A stretch of 64,000 bases of DNA, taken from positions 1 through 64,000 of the forward strand of contig NZ_WVTD01000013.1 in NCBI RefSeq assembly GCF_009856825.1, written 5' to 3'. Every line of letters begins with the position of its first letter. The first letter of the stretch is position 1. This stretch comes from Novosphingobium silvae (lineage in GTDB: Bacteria; Pseudomonadota; Alphaproteobacteria; Sphingomonadales; Sphingomonadaceae). The notes beneath the pieces are model-generated. The model was not told the origin of the DNA and did not search any database. It saw nothing but the letters and a program-made list of their open reading frames with translations. Positions 1 to 8,601 of this stretch are shown here, piece after piece. A program made the position numbers and the translations under genes.

Positions 1-97
1 GTATATCTGACCACGACACGATCAGATCCGCCTGCACATCACCATCACGTCGCATCGCCATCGTCGCTGACCGCCTTCTTTCCGTATCCAGGCTGAA
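1..97. other. Window edge, no gene recognised
   Basis: No coding region can be supported here. This DNA follows the abrupt end of the truncated TonB receptor on the minus strand, so it may hold the breakpoint or the remains of a neighbouring gene. I saw no terminal inverted repeat or transposase remnant in the short stretch visible. Confidence 0.5.
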
Positions 98-571
98 TCA
101 GATCACACCGACTTCGTCAACGCGCTGGTAGACGGCAGAGGCGCCGCCCGACATCACGTCGACGCGCTCGACCAGGGCGCTGGGGATGAAGGAAAGGTTG
201 ATCGCCTGCGAAGGCATCATGCGCTGCCCATCGATCAGGGTCAGGACGCGGTTGGAGCCGAGATTGCGCAAGTTGATCTTGGACGTGCCGTCGGAACCGT
301 TCGAGACGTTCTCGTTGGCATCGGCCGTGAACTGGGGAAGGCGGTTCAGCACCTGCTCGACGGTGGTTGCGCCCTGGAAGCGGAACTCGTCCGAGCCGAC
401 GACGGTCTGCGGGCTGTTGCTCTCCAGATCGGCGCGCTTGATGCGCGTGCCGGTGACGACGATGTCGCCGGCGGTCGTATCGCCGATCGCTGCTTCCTGC
501 GCTTGCGCCGTACCGGCGACCAAGGCCGTCAGCGCGACCGCGCAATAAAGTTTCCTATGGTGACCCCTCAT
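98..571 (-). pseudogene. Truncated TonB-dependent receptor (plug only)
   Basis: Encodes 157 residues of an outer-membrane TonB-dependent receptor. A signal peptide ends near AQAQE, followed by a TonB-box-like IVVTGTRI and a plug domain with NLGSNRVLTLIDG and VERVDVMSGGASAVY. Family members normally continue after SAVY with a GSDAVAGVVNF-like stretch and a beta-barrel of 700 or more residues. Here SAVY is followed by nine unrelated residues and a stop, so the barrel is absent. A simple frameshift does not explain it, because the expected continuation is not obvious in the next bases; a deletion or rearrangement is more likely. The ATG at 571 has a good ribosome binding site (AAGGGAG). A GTATAC palindrome lies about 60 bp upstream, shared with the GntR locus near 4.5 kb. 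Confidence 0.75.
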
Positions 572-630
572 CGATGTGACTCCCTTTATGGATGCGCCAT
601 GAATGCGTCATCAAATCGAAGAAGTCAAAT

Positions 631-642
631 ACAGTATACGAA
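631..642. promoter_or_regulatory. GTATAC palindrome, candidate GntR operator
   Basis: GTATAC at 634-639 with A/T-rich flanks lies upstream of the truncated TonB receptor. The same core occurs three times in the control region of the GntR gene at 4424-3768, which suggests a shared regulator. This is inference from sequence similarity only. Confidence 0.4.
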
Positions 643-737
643 ATACGGTACTTTATGCGTTCGAGGTCGCGTCGGCAGTCTCCTCCTCACCAACCCGCTG
701 CGGGCGTTCACTCGCGGCGGAAGGAAGGGAAGGGCGC

Positions 738-2249
738 TCAGCCGCGTACGACGATCATCACCGCTCCGCGCGCCGGGACGGTGTACGAGGCCGGCAAGGA
801 CAAACGGGTCTTGCCGGACCACTGATCCTCGACCTCGGAAATTCCGGACAGCCCCGCGTCTGCGGCCGTCAGCGACAGCGACCCGGGGGCATCGCCGCGG
901 TTGAAAAGGGCAAGCGCCACGCGCCCGTCCGCCAGCGGTTTGGCCCAGACTTCCATCGCCTCCGTCTTGCGCACCGCCTTGCCCTGGATGCCCCTGGGGT
1001 CCTGATCGACGGCGATGACGCGCCTGTTGGTGAGCATGGCCAGGGTCTCGGCGCTGGTTTCGCGCAGGTCGTGGCCCATCATCAGCGGCGCGGCCGACAT
1101 TGCCCAGAGGGTCATGTGCGTACGGTATTCGTCCGCGCTCATGCCGCCGTTGCCGACTTCGAGCATGTCGGGATCGTTCCAGCCATGCGGGCCGGCCCAT
1201 CGGGGATTGCCGTTCTTCTCGAAGCCGATCCTGGCCATGGTCGGGTAATCGTCGGTGATGTCGCCCGTCGTGCGCCAGAGCTGGCCGCCGACATCGCGCC
1301 CCCAGCTGCCAACGTCGAAGCGGCCGTACTCGCAAAGCGAGTAGATGAACTCCCGGCCCGTCGCCTGCAGAGCCGCGCCCATCTCGTAGTAGCTGCGCTT
1401 CACGGTGTCGGCATCCGCATAGAACCATTCGCCCGAGCACAGATCGTACTTGAGGTAGTCGAAGCCCCAGTTGGCAAACGTCTGCGCATCCTGCTTCACA
1501 TGGCCGTAGCTGCCCTCGTACCCGGCACAGGTTCGCGGCCCCTGCGAGGAATAGATGCCGATCTTCAGCCCCCGGGAATGGACGTAGTCGGTGAGCGCCT
1601 TCATGTCGGGGAACTTGGCGTTGGGCTGGAGTACGCCACTGGCATCGCGCTTGCCCTGCCAACCGTCGTCGATGTTGATATAGGTATAGCCCGCGTCGCG
1701 CAGCCCGGTGGAGACCATCGCATCCGCCATGGCGCGCACGGTGGCATCATCGATATGCTCGTCGAACTTGTTCCAGCTGCTCCAGCCCATCGGCGGGGTG
1801 GGAGCGAGCTTCCTGGGGATCGGCGTTCCGAGCGCGGGCAGGGGTGCGAACCTGAAGGCACGCGCCGCAGCATCCCGCGCCTTGCCGCGCCGCCCCTTGC
1901 TGTCGATATCCGACTCCCAGATGCGTCCTTTGAGACGCGCCTCGCCGTTTTCGATGGCAACGCTCCAGTTCTGGACCGGGTGCTCCTTGTCGTTGATGTT
2001 GCGCGCGGTGAAGCGCAGCACGCCATCCTCGATGCGGGGATCCTCCATCCTGATCGGGCCGTACCACTGCGTCGTGACCGAACCTTCGATCTTCCCGCCT
2101 TGCGAACTCACCTCCAACATCGTCACCCCGGGGCGCGGGGGCGTGTCGTCGAAGAGCCAGACACCGTCGTAGTCCGTCTTCGCCAGGACGGGACCGGCGG
2201 AGAGGCAAGTGCCGAGCAGGACGGCGGCGATGAGGGCACGTGACATCAC
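738..2249 (-). CDS. Exported GH27 glycosidase (alpha-galactosidase / beta-L-arabinopyranosidase type)
   Basis: A 503-residue secreted glycoside hydrolase. A signal peptide (about residues 1-23) is followed by a beta-rich N-terminal extension (about 24-140) and a GH27 (beta/alpha)8 barrel starting at TPPMGWSSWN (151-160). The nucleophile is predicted as D269 in YLKYDLC and the acid/base as D330 in LWRTTGDI, by alignment with human alpha-galactosidase A (D170 and D231). INIDDGWQG and GWNDPDMLEVG are also family hallmarks. GH27 includes alpha-galactosidases, beta-L-arabinopyranosidases and isomaltodextranases; sequence alone does not decide, although the arabinose genes elsewhere in the window make an arabinose- or galactose-releasing role attractive. 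The gene lies downstream of the permease on the same strand, separated by 80 bp that contain a hairpin. Confidence 0.85.
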   Translation of the reverse strand: MMSRALIAAVLLGTCLSAGPVLAKTDYDGVWLFDDTPPRPGVTMLEVSSQGGKIEGSVTTQWYGPIRMEDPRIEDGVLRFTARNINDKEHPVQNWSVAIENGEARLKGRIWESDIDSKGRRGKARDAAARAFRFAPLPALGTPIPRKLAPTPPMGWSSWNKFDEHIDDATVRAMADAMVSTGLRDAGYTYINIDDGWQGKRDASGVLQPNAKFPDMKALTDYVHSRGLKIGIYSSQGPRTCAGYEGSYGHVKQDAQTFANWGFDYLKYDLCSGEWFYADADTVKRSYYEMGAALQATGREFIYSLCEYGRFDVGSWGRDVGGQLWRTTGDITDDYPTMARIGFEKNGNPRWAGPHGWNDPDMLEVGNGGMSADEYRTHMTLWAMSAAPLMMGHDLRETSAETLAMLTNRRVIAVDQDPRGIQGKAVRKTEAMEVWAKPLADGRVALALFNRGDAPGSLSLTAADAGLSGISEVEDQWSGKTRLSLPASYTVPARGAVMIVVRG

Positions 2250-2295
2250 ATTCTCCCGATGGAAGGAAGTTACATTCGGTCAGAGGGGGTGGCGA

Positions 2296-2319
2296 GGGAA
2301 CGCCCCGGCAGGCGTTCCC
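2296..2319 (-). terminator. Hairpin between permease and GH27 gene
   Basis: Perfect 9-bp inverted repeat (GGGAACGCC / GGCGTTCCC) with a 6-nt loop, just after the permease stop on the minus strand. No clear T-run follows, so it may be a partial terminator or an mRNA-stabilising hairpin. The same stem sequence recurs as the wider repeat at 22729-22780. Confidence 0.45.
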
Positions 2320-2329
2320 GCAAAGCGCG

Positions 2330-3745
2330 TCAGGCTGCTGCGGCTTCCCGGCGCGCTTCGCTGCGGAGGCGGCCGTAGAGGAAGTAGGCGAGCAGGCCGA
2401 TGACGTTCCAGGCACCGAAACGGACGAGCGTGCTGCCCGGCAGGCTGAAGAGCAGGTAGGCGCAGCCAAGGATCGTCAGGGTGCCCACCAGCATCGGTGC
2501 CGGGCACCGGAACAGGCGGGGCAGTTCGGGTGAACGGCGGCGCAGGATCATGAGGCATGCGCCAACGGACATGAACGCGATAAGGGTTCCCGCATTGGCA
2601 AGCTCGGCGATCTCGTCGAGGCGGAAGATGCCTGCCACGATCGCGATCGAGATGCCGGTCATCAGTGTGATGCGGGTGGGTGAGCCGGTGCGCGGGCTCA
2701 CCTTGGCAAGGGCGCGGGGAAGCAGGCCGTCGCGCGCCATGACGAAGAAGACGCGGCTCTGGCCGTACATCATCACCAGGATGACCGACGGCAGCGCAAC
2801 CACGGCGGCGAGTGCAATGAGGTGAGCGGCGACGGGCTGGTCGAGCTGACGCAGGACGAGCGCGAGCGGCTCGGGCGAGTTGGCGAGCTGTTGGAAAGGC
2901 AGGGCGCCGATCGCGGCGACGGCGACGGCCATGTAGATCAGCGTGCAGACCACCATCGAGCCGACGATGCCGATGGTGAGGTCACGCCCCGGGTTCTTGG
3001 CCTCCTCGGCCGAGGTGGCGACAGCGTCGAAGCCGTAGAAGGCGAAGAACACGATTGCGGCCGCCGCCATGACGCCGCGCTTCTGGCCCTCGATCTCGGT
3101 GCTGGCGAAGCCGTAGGGCATGAACGGTTCAAGGTTGCCGCTCTGGAAGGCAGGAAGCGCCATGGCGACGAAGATCGACAGGGCGACCAGCTTGATGATG
3201 ACGAGTACGATGTTGAGCGTCGCGCTTTCGCGGGTGCCGGCGATCAGCATGCCCATCACCGCAAGAGCGACCAGCACGGCCGGCAGGTTGATGAGGCCTC
3301 CGCCGTGCGGTCCTACCAACAGCATCTGCGGCAGGTCGAGCCCGGCCGACTGCATCCATCCCACCAGGTAGCCCGACCACCCCACGGCCACGGTCGAGCA
3401 TGCGAGCGAGTATTCCAGGATGAGGCTCCACCCCACGATCCAAGCGATCGTCTCGCCCATGGCGGCATAGCTGAAGGTATAGGCGCTTCCCGCTGCCGGG
3501 ATCAGTGTCGCCATTTCGGCATAGGCGAGGGCGGCACAGGCGCAGACCGCGCCGGCGATGGCGAAGGCGAGGATCACGGCCGGGCCGGCACGCTCGGCGC
3601 CAACGCCGGTCAGCGTGTAGATGCCGGTGCCGACGATGGCTCCCACGCCCAGCGCGATCAGGTGCGGCCAGCTCAGCGTCTTGGCAAGGGCGTGCCCGGA
3701 TTCGCGTTGGGACAGTCTTTCAATCGATTTTCGCGGTCCGAACAT
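2330..3745 (-). CDS. APC-family amino-acid permease
   Basis: A 471-residue inner-membrane transporter with about 12 hydrophobic helices. The N-terminal GVGAIVGTGIY is the helix-1 signature of the APC superfamily, and overall it resembles the cationic amino-acid transporter (CAT/YhdG) branch. The start at 3745 has a good ribosome binding site (AGGGA, 5 nt spacing). It lies 22 bp after the GntR gene on the same strand, so the two are probably co-transcribed. Opposite them are an FAD amino-acid oxidase and an Xaa-Pro peptidase, so amino-acid or peptide-derived substrates are likely. The precise substrate cannot be told. Confidence 0.85.
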   Translation of the reverse strand: MFGPRKSIERLSQRESGHALAKTLSWPHLIALGVGAIVGTGIYTLTGVGAERAGPAVILAFAIAGAVCACAALAYAEMATLIPAAGSAYTFSYAAMGETIAWIVGWSLILEYSLACSTVAVGWSGYLVGWMQSAGLDLPQMLLVGPHGGGLINLPAVLVALAVMGMLIAGTRESATLNIVLVIIKLVALSIFVAMALPAFQSGNLEPFMPYGFASTEIEGQKRGVMAAAAIVFFAFYGFDAVATSAEEAKNPGRDLTIGIVGSMVVCTLIYMAVAVAAIGALPFQQLANSPEPLALVLRQLDQPVAAHLIALAAVVALPSVILVMMYGQSRVFFVMARDGLLPRALAKVSPRTGSPTRITLMTGISIAIVAGIFRLDEIAELANAGTLIAFMSVGACLMILRRRSPELPRLFRCPAPMLVGTLTILGCAYLLFSLPGSTLVRFGAWNVIGLLAYFLYGRLRSEARREAAAA

Positions 3746-3767
3746 GCTATTCCCTGATTATTATGGC

Positions 3768-4424
3768 TCAGCCGGTGCGACTGGCGGTAAAATGGGCGCG
3801 CAGGTCGTCCAGGGTGCTGGCGATATGCGCGGTGAGAAGGTCCTTCACCTTGGCTGCGTTTCCGGAGAGCCAGGCGTCCAGCAGTTCCTGGTGTTCGTTG
3901 TGCGCGCGGTCCCCGCGCCCGGCGGGCTGCAGGTGCGCGATGACGTAGCGCTCGGCGAGCACTTCGAGGCGCTCGACCAGTTGCGTGGTGAGCAGGCGCT
4001 TGCCCGGACGTACCAGCGCGACGTGGAACTCACGGTTGCGCACGGCCACGTCGTTGAGATTGGCCGCTGCGGCCGCATCCAGCAGAGTGAACGCCTGCCG
4101 GGCGGCATCCTTGTCCTCCTCCTCGGCCCGCTCGCAGGCGTAGGCGGCGGCGGCAGGCTCGATCGCGAGGCGCAGGAGATAGATTTCCTCGGCCTGGTCG
4201 TGCGACATGGGGCGCACGAACCAGCCACGATTGGCCTGGCTCGTCAGCAATCCCTCATGCTCGAGCCGGGCGAGAGCCTCGCGCAGCGGTATCTTGCTGA
4301 CGCCCAGTTCGGCGGCAAGGGCATCCTGCCGGACCGGCTCCATCACGGGAAGCTGGCCTGCCACGATCCTCTCGCGGATCACCTCGAAGATGCGTTCGGC
4401 AAGCGTGCGGACGACGATGGTCAC
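3768..4424 (-). CDS. GntR-family transcriptional regulator (FCD type)
   Basis: A 218-residue regulator with an N-terminal winged helix-turn-helix (LAAELGVSKIPLREALARLEHEGLL, given as two parts: ELGVSKIPLREAL then ARLEHEGLL) and a C-terminal all-helical FCD ligand-binding domain with NREFHVAL and the later His residues in EHQELLDA and LLTAHI. An open frame extends further upstream but runs into the divergent oxidase gene. GTG at 4424 is chosen because GGAG lies 8 nt upstream and the recognisable domain begins there. The first FCD metal ligand, usually Asp, appears as Asn. It is likely autoregulatory and controls the divergent oxidase-peptidase genes through the GTATAC palindromes between them. 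Confidence 0.85.
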   Translation of the reverse strand: MTIVVRTLAERIFEVIRERIVAGQLPVMEPVRQDALAAELGVSKIPLREALARLEHEGLLTSQANRGWFVRPMSHDQAEEIYLLRLAIEPAAAAYACERAEEEDKDAARQAFTLLDAAAAANLNDVAVRNREFHVALVRPGKRLLTTQLVERLEVLAERYVIAHLQPAGRGDRAHNEHQELLDAWLSGNAAKVKDLLTAHIASTLDDLRAHFTASRTG

Positions 4425-4478
4425 CTGTATATCTCCATGCAGTCCCGGCCGATGTACAAAAAGCGCCAGGACAGATTG

Positions 4479-4490
4479 CCGTATACGGTA
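4479..4490. promoter_or_regulatory. GTATAC palindrome near GntR start
   Basis: GCCGTATACGGT at 4479-4490 is nearly perfectly symmetric around GTATAC (4481-4486). It is 55 bp upstream of the GntR start, in the divergent promoter region, and is a candidate autoregulatory operator. Confidence 0.5.
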
Positions 4491-4602
4491 GATGATCCTT
4501 GCGCCGCTCGCAATCGCGCGGGACCCGCACCTGCCCTGCTCGAACGCGGCGGCAGGCCGGCGGAGAAGGAGTGGCAGGCGGAAACCATCCGAGCGTCGGA
4601 CC

Positions 4603-4612
4603 TTGTATACTA
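4603..4612. promoter_or_regulatory. GTATAC site upstream of the FAD oxidase
   Basis: GTATAC at 4605-4610, 58 bp before the oxidase GTG start. It is the second of three copies within about 160 bp, spacing that suggests cooperative repressor binding. Confidence 0.45.
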
Positions 4613-4628
4613 GAGTGACAACGTTATA

Positions 4629-4638
4629 AGGTATACGA
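4629..4638. promoter_or_regulatory. GTATAC site next to the FAD oxidase start
   Basis: GTATAC at 4631-4636 in AAGGTATACGAT, 32 bp before the oxidase start. It is well placed to block the oxidase promoter. Confidence 0.45.
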
Positions 4639-4667
4639 TATGGTTTGAAGATTGCAACGGAGTTTTC

Positions 4668-5888
4668 GTGAACGTCATCGGTATCGTCGGCGGCGGGGTT
4701 GTCGGCCTCTGCGTCGGTCTCGAACTGCAAGGCGCGGGTCATGACGTCGTCATCGTAGACAACGACGTGGCCGGACAGGCCGCTTCGTGGGGAAATGCCG
4801 GGCACATTGCGGTCGAGCAGGTGGAGCCACTGGCCTCTTTGGAGACCATCCGCAGCTTGCCCACACGCCTGTTCGTACGCGGCGGGCCGCTGGCGTTTCC
4901 GCCCTTCGCGGCGGCGCAGTGGTTGCCTTTCGGACTTCGGCTTCTGATGGCATCACGCCCTGCTCGCTTCCGTGCCGGCGCGGCGGCGCTTGCGCCTTTG
5001 ATGGAGCGGGCGCTTCCGGCCTGGCAGTCGCTGGTCGAGCGCGTTGGCGCGCCCGAGCTGCTGCGCCAGGATGGTCACTTCGTTCTCTGGCACGGTGAGA
5101 AAGCCGCTCGCTCCGGCCGAAAGGCATGGGAAGCGGCCAACACGGGTGCTGCGACCGTCCATGGCGCAGGCGAGGCTGACCTGGCCCAGCTTGCCGCGCT
5201 TTGCCGAGACCCGATCGCAGGCGCCATCCGCTTCTCCGGGACGGCCCAGATCGCAGATCTCGACGAACTCCGCACGGCGCTGCGCAGGGCCTTCGTGCAA
5301 GGCGGCGGCAGGATCATGGAAGGGACTGGCGAGGTCCGGATCATCGGTGGGCGTGCTGCCATACCCGGGGTTGATGCCGACAGGGTGATCGTATGCGCCG
5401 GCGTTCGTTCACGCGGGCTGATGGAACGGTTGGGGCACAAGGTGCCGATGATCGCCGAGCGCGGGTATCATGTCCGCGCCGACGCGCAGAATTGGCCGGG
5501 CGATCTTCCGCCGGTGGTGTTCGAGGAACGCGGGATGATCGTCACGCGCTATCGCACTGCCGTCCAGGCAGCGAGCTTCGTGGAACTGAGCCACCCGGAT
5601 GCCGCGCCGGATCCCCGCAAATGGGAGAGGCTCGAGCGTCACGTTCGCGAACTCGGTATGCCGATCTCGGGGCCGTTCCGCCGCTGGATGGGCTGCCGAC
5701 CTACCTTGCCGGACTACCTTCCGGCGATCGGTCGCTCGACGAAGGCCGCCAACCTCCTCTATGCGTTTGGCCATCAGCACCTCGGCCTGACGCTGGCGCC
5801 CATCACCGGCAGCCTGGTCGCCTCGATGGTCGCAGGTGAGCAGCCCGCGCTGCCGCTTGCGCCTTTCGACATCGAACGCTTCGCATAA
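4668..5888 (+). CDS. FAD-dependent amino-acid oxidase/dehydrogenase (DadA-like)
   Basis: A 406-residue DAO-family flavoprotein. The N-terminal dinucleotide-binding motif GIVGGGVVG (residues 5-13, GxGxxG) is followed by a substrate domain and a C-terminal GCRPTLPDYLPAIG and FGHQHLGLTL stretch typical of DadA-type D-amino-acid dehydrogenases. Members oxidise D-amino acids or imino acids such as proline and hydroxyproline derivatives, passing electrons to the respiratory chain. The start is GTG at 4668 with GGAG 5 nt upstream. It sits 12 bp before the Xaa-Pro peptidase and faces the GntR-permease pair, suggesting a proline-rich peptide or D-amino-acid pathway. The substrate is not determined. 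Confidence 0.82.
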   Translation: MNVIGIVGGGVVGLCVGLELQGAGHDVVIVDNDVAGQAASWGNAGHIAVEQVEPLASLETIRSLPTRLFVRGGPLAFPPFAAAQWLPFGLRLLMASRPARFRAGAAALAPLMERALPAWQSLVERVGAPELLRQDGHFVLWHGEKAARSGRKAWEAANTGAATVHGAGEADLAQLAALCRDPIAGAIRFSGTAQIADLDELRTALRRAFVQGGGRIMEGTGEVRIIGGRAAIPGVDADRVIVCAGVRSRGLMERLGHKVPMIAERGYHVRADAQNWPGDLPPVVFEERGMIVTRYRTAVQAASFVELSHPDAAPDPRKWERLERHVRELGMPISGPFRRWMGCRPTLPDYLPAIGRSTKAANLLYAFGHQHLGLTLAPITGSLVASMVAGEQPALPLAPFDIERFA

Positions 5889-5900
5889 GGACAGATTGAA

Positions 5901-7088
5901 ATGATTGGCGGATCAACCATAGAAGCCGAAATCGCGCGCCTTTCCGCCTGGGCGGACCGCGCCGCGCCGATCACCGCAGGGGAGCGCCAGTCGCGGATGG
6001 ACCGGGCGCTGGTCCTTACCGAACAACTCGGCGCCGACGCGCTGCTGGTCGATGCCGGCGCGTCGCTGCGCTACTTCACAGGGCTGCCCTGGGGGCAGAC
6101 CGAGCGGCTTGTCTCGATGCTGCTGGCGCCTGGCCGCAGGCCGATCATGATCTGCCCGCATTTCGAGATCGGGACCCTTGAGGCCGATCTTGCGGTCCCG
6201 GTGGAGATCCGCTCGTGGCAGGAAGACGAGGATCCCGTCGCGCTGGTGCTGGATGCTCTTCGCGAGATCGGCGCAAGGACGCTGGCGATCGATCCCGAGC
6301 TGCCCTTTCACTTCGCCGAGCGGATCCGGGCCGGGGAAGGCGTGCGCCTGATCGACGCCATGCCCGTCGTCAAGCAGTGCCGGATGGTCAAGTCGGCGGC
6401 GGAGCTGGCGCTCATGCAGCAGGCGAAATCGATGACGCTGAGCGTGCACGAGGCCGCCGCGCGGATCCTTCGTCCGGGCATCCGCCAGAGCGAGGTCGTT
6501 CACTTCATCGACACCGCGCACCGTCGTCTCGGCGCGAGCGGGTCCAGTTTCTGCATCGTCCAGTTCGGCGAGGCGACCGCGTTTCCGCACGGCCTGCCCG
6601 GGGACCGGGCGCTGGAGGAAGGCCAGCTGGTGCTCATCGACACCGGCTGCACCATCGAAGGCTATCATTCGGACATCACGCGTACCTACGCGTTCGGCGA
6701 TGTCTCGCAGGAGGTGCGCGACATCTGGGACATCGAGAAGGAAGCCCAAGCCGCAGCGTTCGACGCGGTGCGGCCGGGCGACCCGTGCGAAAGCGTCGAT
6801 GCCGCCGCGCGCGCCGTGCTCCAGAAGGCAGGGCTCGGACCTGACTACGCGCTTCCGGGACTGCCGCACCGCACCGGTCACGGCATCGGCCTCTCGATCC
6901 ACGAGCCGGCCTACCTCGTTCGCGGCGATCGTACGCCGCTCCAGCCCGGGATGTGCTTCTCGAACGAACCGATGATCGTCGTGCCCGGCCGCTTCGGTGT
7001 CAGGCTGGAAGATCACATGTTCGTGACCGAGACGGGAGCGCAGTGGTTCACGCAGCCGCAGGTGGCGATCGATCGTCCCTTCGCCTGA
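5901..7088 (+). CDS. M24-family Xaa-Pro peptidase
   Basis: A 395-residue peptidase with an N-terminal creatinase-like domain (about 30-160) and a pita-bread metallopeptidase domain (about 168-390). The five metal ligands are all present: D247 (LIDTG), D258 (YHSDIT), H327 (TGHGIG), E356 (SNEP) and E370 (RLEDH), so it should bind two metal ions. No signal peptide is seen, which fits cytoplasmic hydrolysis of Xaa-Pro dipeptides or of a related amide substrate. It follows the DadA-like oxidase by 12 bp and is presumably co-transcribed. Creatinase-like activity is possible but unlikely without the usual partner genes. Confidence 0.87.
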   Translation: MIGGSTIEAEIARLSAWADRAAPITAGERQSRMDRALVLTEQLGADALLVDAGASLRYFTGLPWGQTERLVSMLLAPGRRPIMICPHFEIGTLEADLAVPVEIRSWQEDEDPVALVLDALREIGARTLAIDPELPFHFAERIRAGEGVRLIDAMPVVKQCRMVKSAAELALMQQAKSMTLSVHEAAARILRPGIRQSEVVHFIDTAHRRLGASGSSFCIVQFGEATAFPHGLPGDRALEEGQLVLIDTGCTIEGYHSDITRTYAFGDVSQEVRDIWDIEKEAQAAAFDAVRPGDPCESVDAAARAVLQKAGLGPDYALPGLPHRTGHGIGLSIHEPAYLVRGDRTPLQPGMCFSNEPMIVVPGRFGVRLEDHMFVTETGAQWFTQPQVAIDRPFA

Positions 7089-7096
7089 ACGCGCAT

Positions 7097-7127
7097 GGGC
7101 GCCCCGGAGCTCTCACCCGGGACGCCC
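7097..7127 (+). terminator. Terminator after peptidase gene
   Basis: GGGCG-C-CCCGG pairs with CCGGG-A-CGCCC around a short loop, ending in CTTA. It sits between convergent genes and may act in both directions, but the T-run is short. Confidence 0.5.
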
Positions 7128-7149
7128 TTAGTCGCGCGGCCTACGGAGC

Positions 7150-8142
7150 TCAGGGGTTGCCTTTGCCTCCGTGCGCTCCCACTGCCGTGCCGGTGGAGTA
7201 GCTCGCCTCGTCCGAGGCCAGCGTAACGAACAGCGTGGCGAGTTCGGCCGGCTGCCCGGCGCGGCCGAGCGGCGTATCCTGGCCAAATTCGCCCATCTTG
7301 CCCGGCAACTGGCCGCCCGCGACCTGCAGCGGCGTCCAGATCGGGCCGGGGGAGACCGCATTGACACGGATGCCCTTCTTGGCCAGCTGCTTCGCCATGC
7401 CCTTGGTCAGGTTCAGGATCGCCGCCTTCGTGGAGGCATAGTCGATCAGTTCCTCCCCGGGATCGTAGGCATTCACCGATACCGTGTTGATGATGACGGC
7501 ACCAGGCGGCATCGAGGGGACGGCGGCCTTGCTGAAACGGAAGACGTGGTAGACGTTGGTTTCGTAAGTGCGGACGAACTGCTCGTCAGAGATTTCCATG
7601 ATGTCCGCCTTGCTCTGCTGGTACGCGGCGTTGTTCACCAAAATATCGAGGCCGCCCAGTTCGGCGATAGCCTTGCGCACCGTCTGCTCGCAGGCCTGCT
7701 GCGTGCGGATGTCGGCGGGAACCGCGACGGCCTTGCGTCCGGCCTTGCGGATGAGATCGACCACTTCGCGTGCATCGGCCTCTTCGGAGGGGTGATAGTT
7801 GATGGCAACGTCGGCCCCTTCGCGGGCGAAGGCGATCGCGGCGGCGCGGCCGATCCCGCTGTCGCCTCCCGTGACGAGCGCCTTGCGCCCGGTGAGGCGG
7901 CCCGATCCCTTGTACGTCGCCTCGCCATGGTCCGGACGGGGGTCCATCTTGCTGGCAAGCGCGGGCCAAGGCTGGCGCTGCTCGGGGAACGGTTCGCGCC
8001 GGTACTTGGTGCGCGGATCGCTGAGGGAAGGCGCGCCGCCTCCCGCGACCTGCGCCATCGAGGGAACCGAAGTGCCGGCGGCAGCGAGCCCGAAGGCGGC
8101 GCCGCCAAGAACCGTGCGGCGCGACGTGGGGAAGTGGGACAT
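7150..8142 (-). CDS. Tat-exported short-chain dehydrogenase (YghA-like)
   Basis: A 330-residue classical SDR preceded by a twin-arginine signal (SRRTVLGG, residues 7-14) ending near SMAQ. The cofactor motif is TGGDSGIG (91-98), NNAA is at 170-173 and the catalytic YxxxK is Y235-K239. The long N-terminal extension before the Rossmann fold (TKYRREPFPEQ onward) is characteristic of the YghA/GSP39-like branch. The family reduces or oxidises small carbonyl or alcohol substrates with NAD(P), and this branch is often stress-induced. An EcfG-like promoter lies 28 bp upstream of the ATG. The physiological substrate is unknown. Confidence 0.85.
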   Translation of the reverse strand: MSHFPTSRRTVLGGAAFGLAAAGTSVPSMAQVAGGGAPSLSDPRTKYRREPFPEQRQPWPALASKMDPRPDHGEATYKGSGRLTGRKALVTGGDSGIGRAAAIAFAREGADVAINYHPSEEADAREVVDLIRKAGRKAVAVPADIRTQQACEQTVRKAIAELGGLDILVNNAAYQQSKADIMEISDEQFVRTYETNVYHVFRFSKAAVPSMPPGAVIINTVSVNAYDPGEELIDYASTKAAILNLTKGMAKQLAKKGIRVNAVSPGPIWTPLQVAGGQLPGKMGEFGQDTPLGRAGQPAELATLFVTLASDEASYSTGTAVGAHGGKGNP

Positions 8143-8169
8143 GCGGACAATCTCCTGAGTTTCTGCTGC

Positions 8170-8195
8170 AACGCCGTGCTGCGGCCAATTGTTCG
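8170..8195 (-). promoter_or_regulatory. EcfG-like stress promoter for the SDR gene
   Basis: Reading the minus strand, CGAAC (8195-8191), a 17-nt spacer and CGTT (8173-8170) match the general-stress sigma factor consensus GGAAC-N16/17-CGTT except for the first base. The -10 element is 28 nt from the ATG. Confidence 0.45.
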
Positions 8196-8256
8196 CAGAG
8201 AAACGCGAGAAAGCCTCATGTGCCTGTCAGGCCGCTTGGCCGGACGACACAGGCCC

Positions 8257-8601
8257 TCAGGTCGTGGCTTCCTCGACCGCGGCAAACCAGTCGGCGTAAG
8301 GGCCCGTCCGGGCGAGATGGCGGTTGAGATCGGGCGCGCCATCGCTCCACCACACCGGGCCACGTTCGCCCAGTGCTCTCTTCGCCCGGTCAACCGCCAG
8401 TCGCGCGCTTTCCTCGGCGGCCGCGTCCTTGCGCCGCCGCGCCGTACCGACCGCGCGGCGCGCGGCCATCAGCTCCTTAACGAGCCGCTCGCGCTTTGGC
8501 GGATCGAGCGATGGATCTGCCATACGCCAAAGCCGCCCGCGCACGACAAAGTAGCGACCATCAGGGGTCACGGGATGCCTGCCCGGCAGCCTCTCACTCA
8601 C
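8257..8601 (-). CDS. Small conserved protein of unknown function
   Basis: A 114-residue soluble protein beginning at PGRHPVTPDGRYFVVRGRLWR, seen here as HPVTPDGRYFV then VRGRLWR, followed by a basic helical middle (RRAVGTARRR) and WWSDGAPDLN. The GTG at 8601 overlaps the stop of the upstream exonuclease-like gene (GTGAGTGA), which suggests translational coupling; a longer frame from 8661 is possible but would overlap that gene by 68 bp. I recognise the type as a conserved hypothetical found in alphaproteobacteria but know no function. Net charge and helix content could suit nucleic-acid or protein binding. Confidence 0.6.
   Translation of the reverse strand: MSERLPGRHPVTPDGRYFVVRGRLWRMADPSLDPPKRERLVKELMAARRAVGTARRRKDAAAEESARLAVDRAKRALGERGPVWWSDGAPDLNRHLARTGPYADWFAAVEEATT

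Noticed and set aside
1..97. Possible insertion element at the receptor breakpoint
   Set aside because: No inverted terminal repeat, target duplication or transposase codons can be seen in the 97 bases available.
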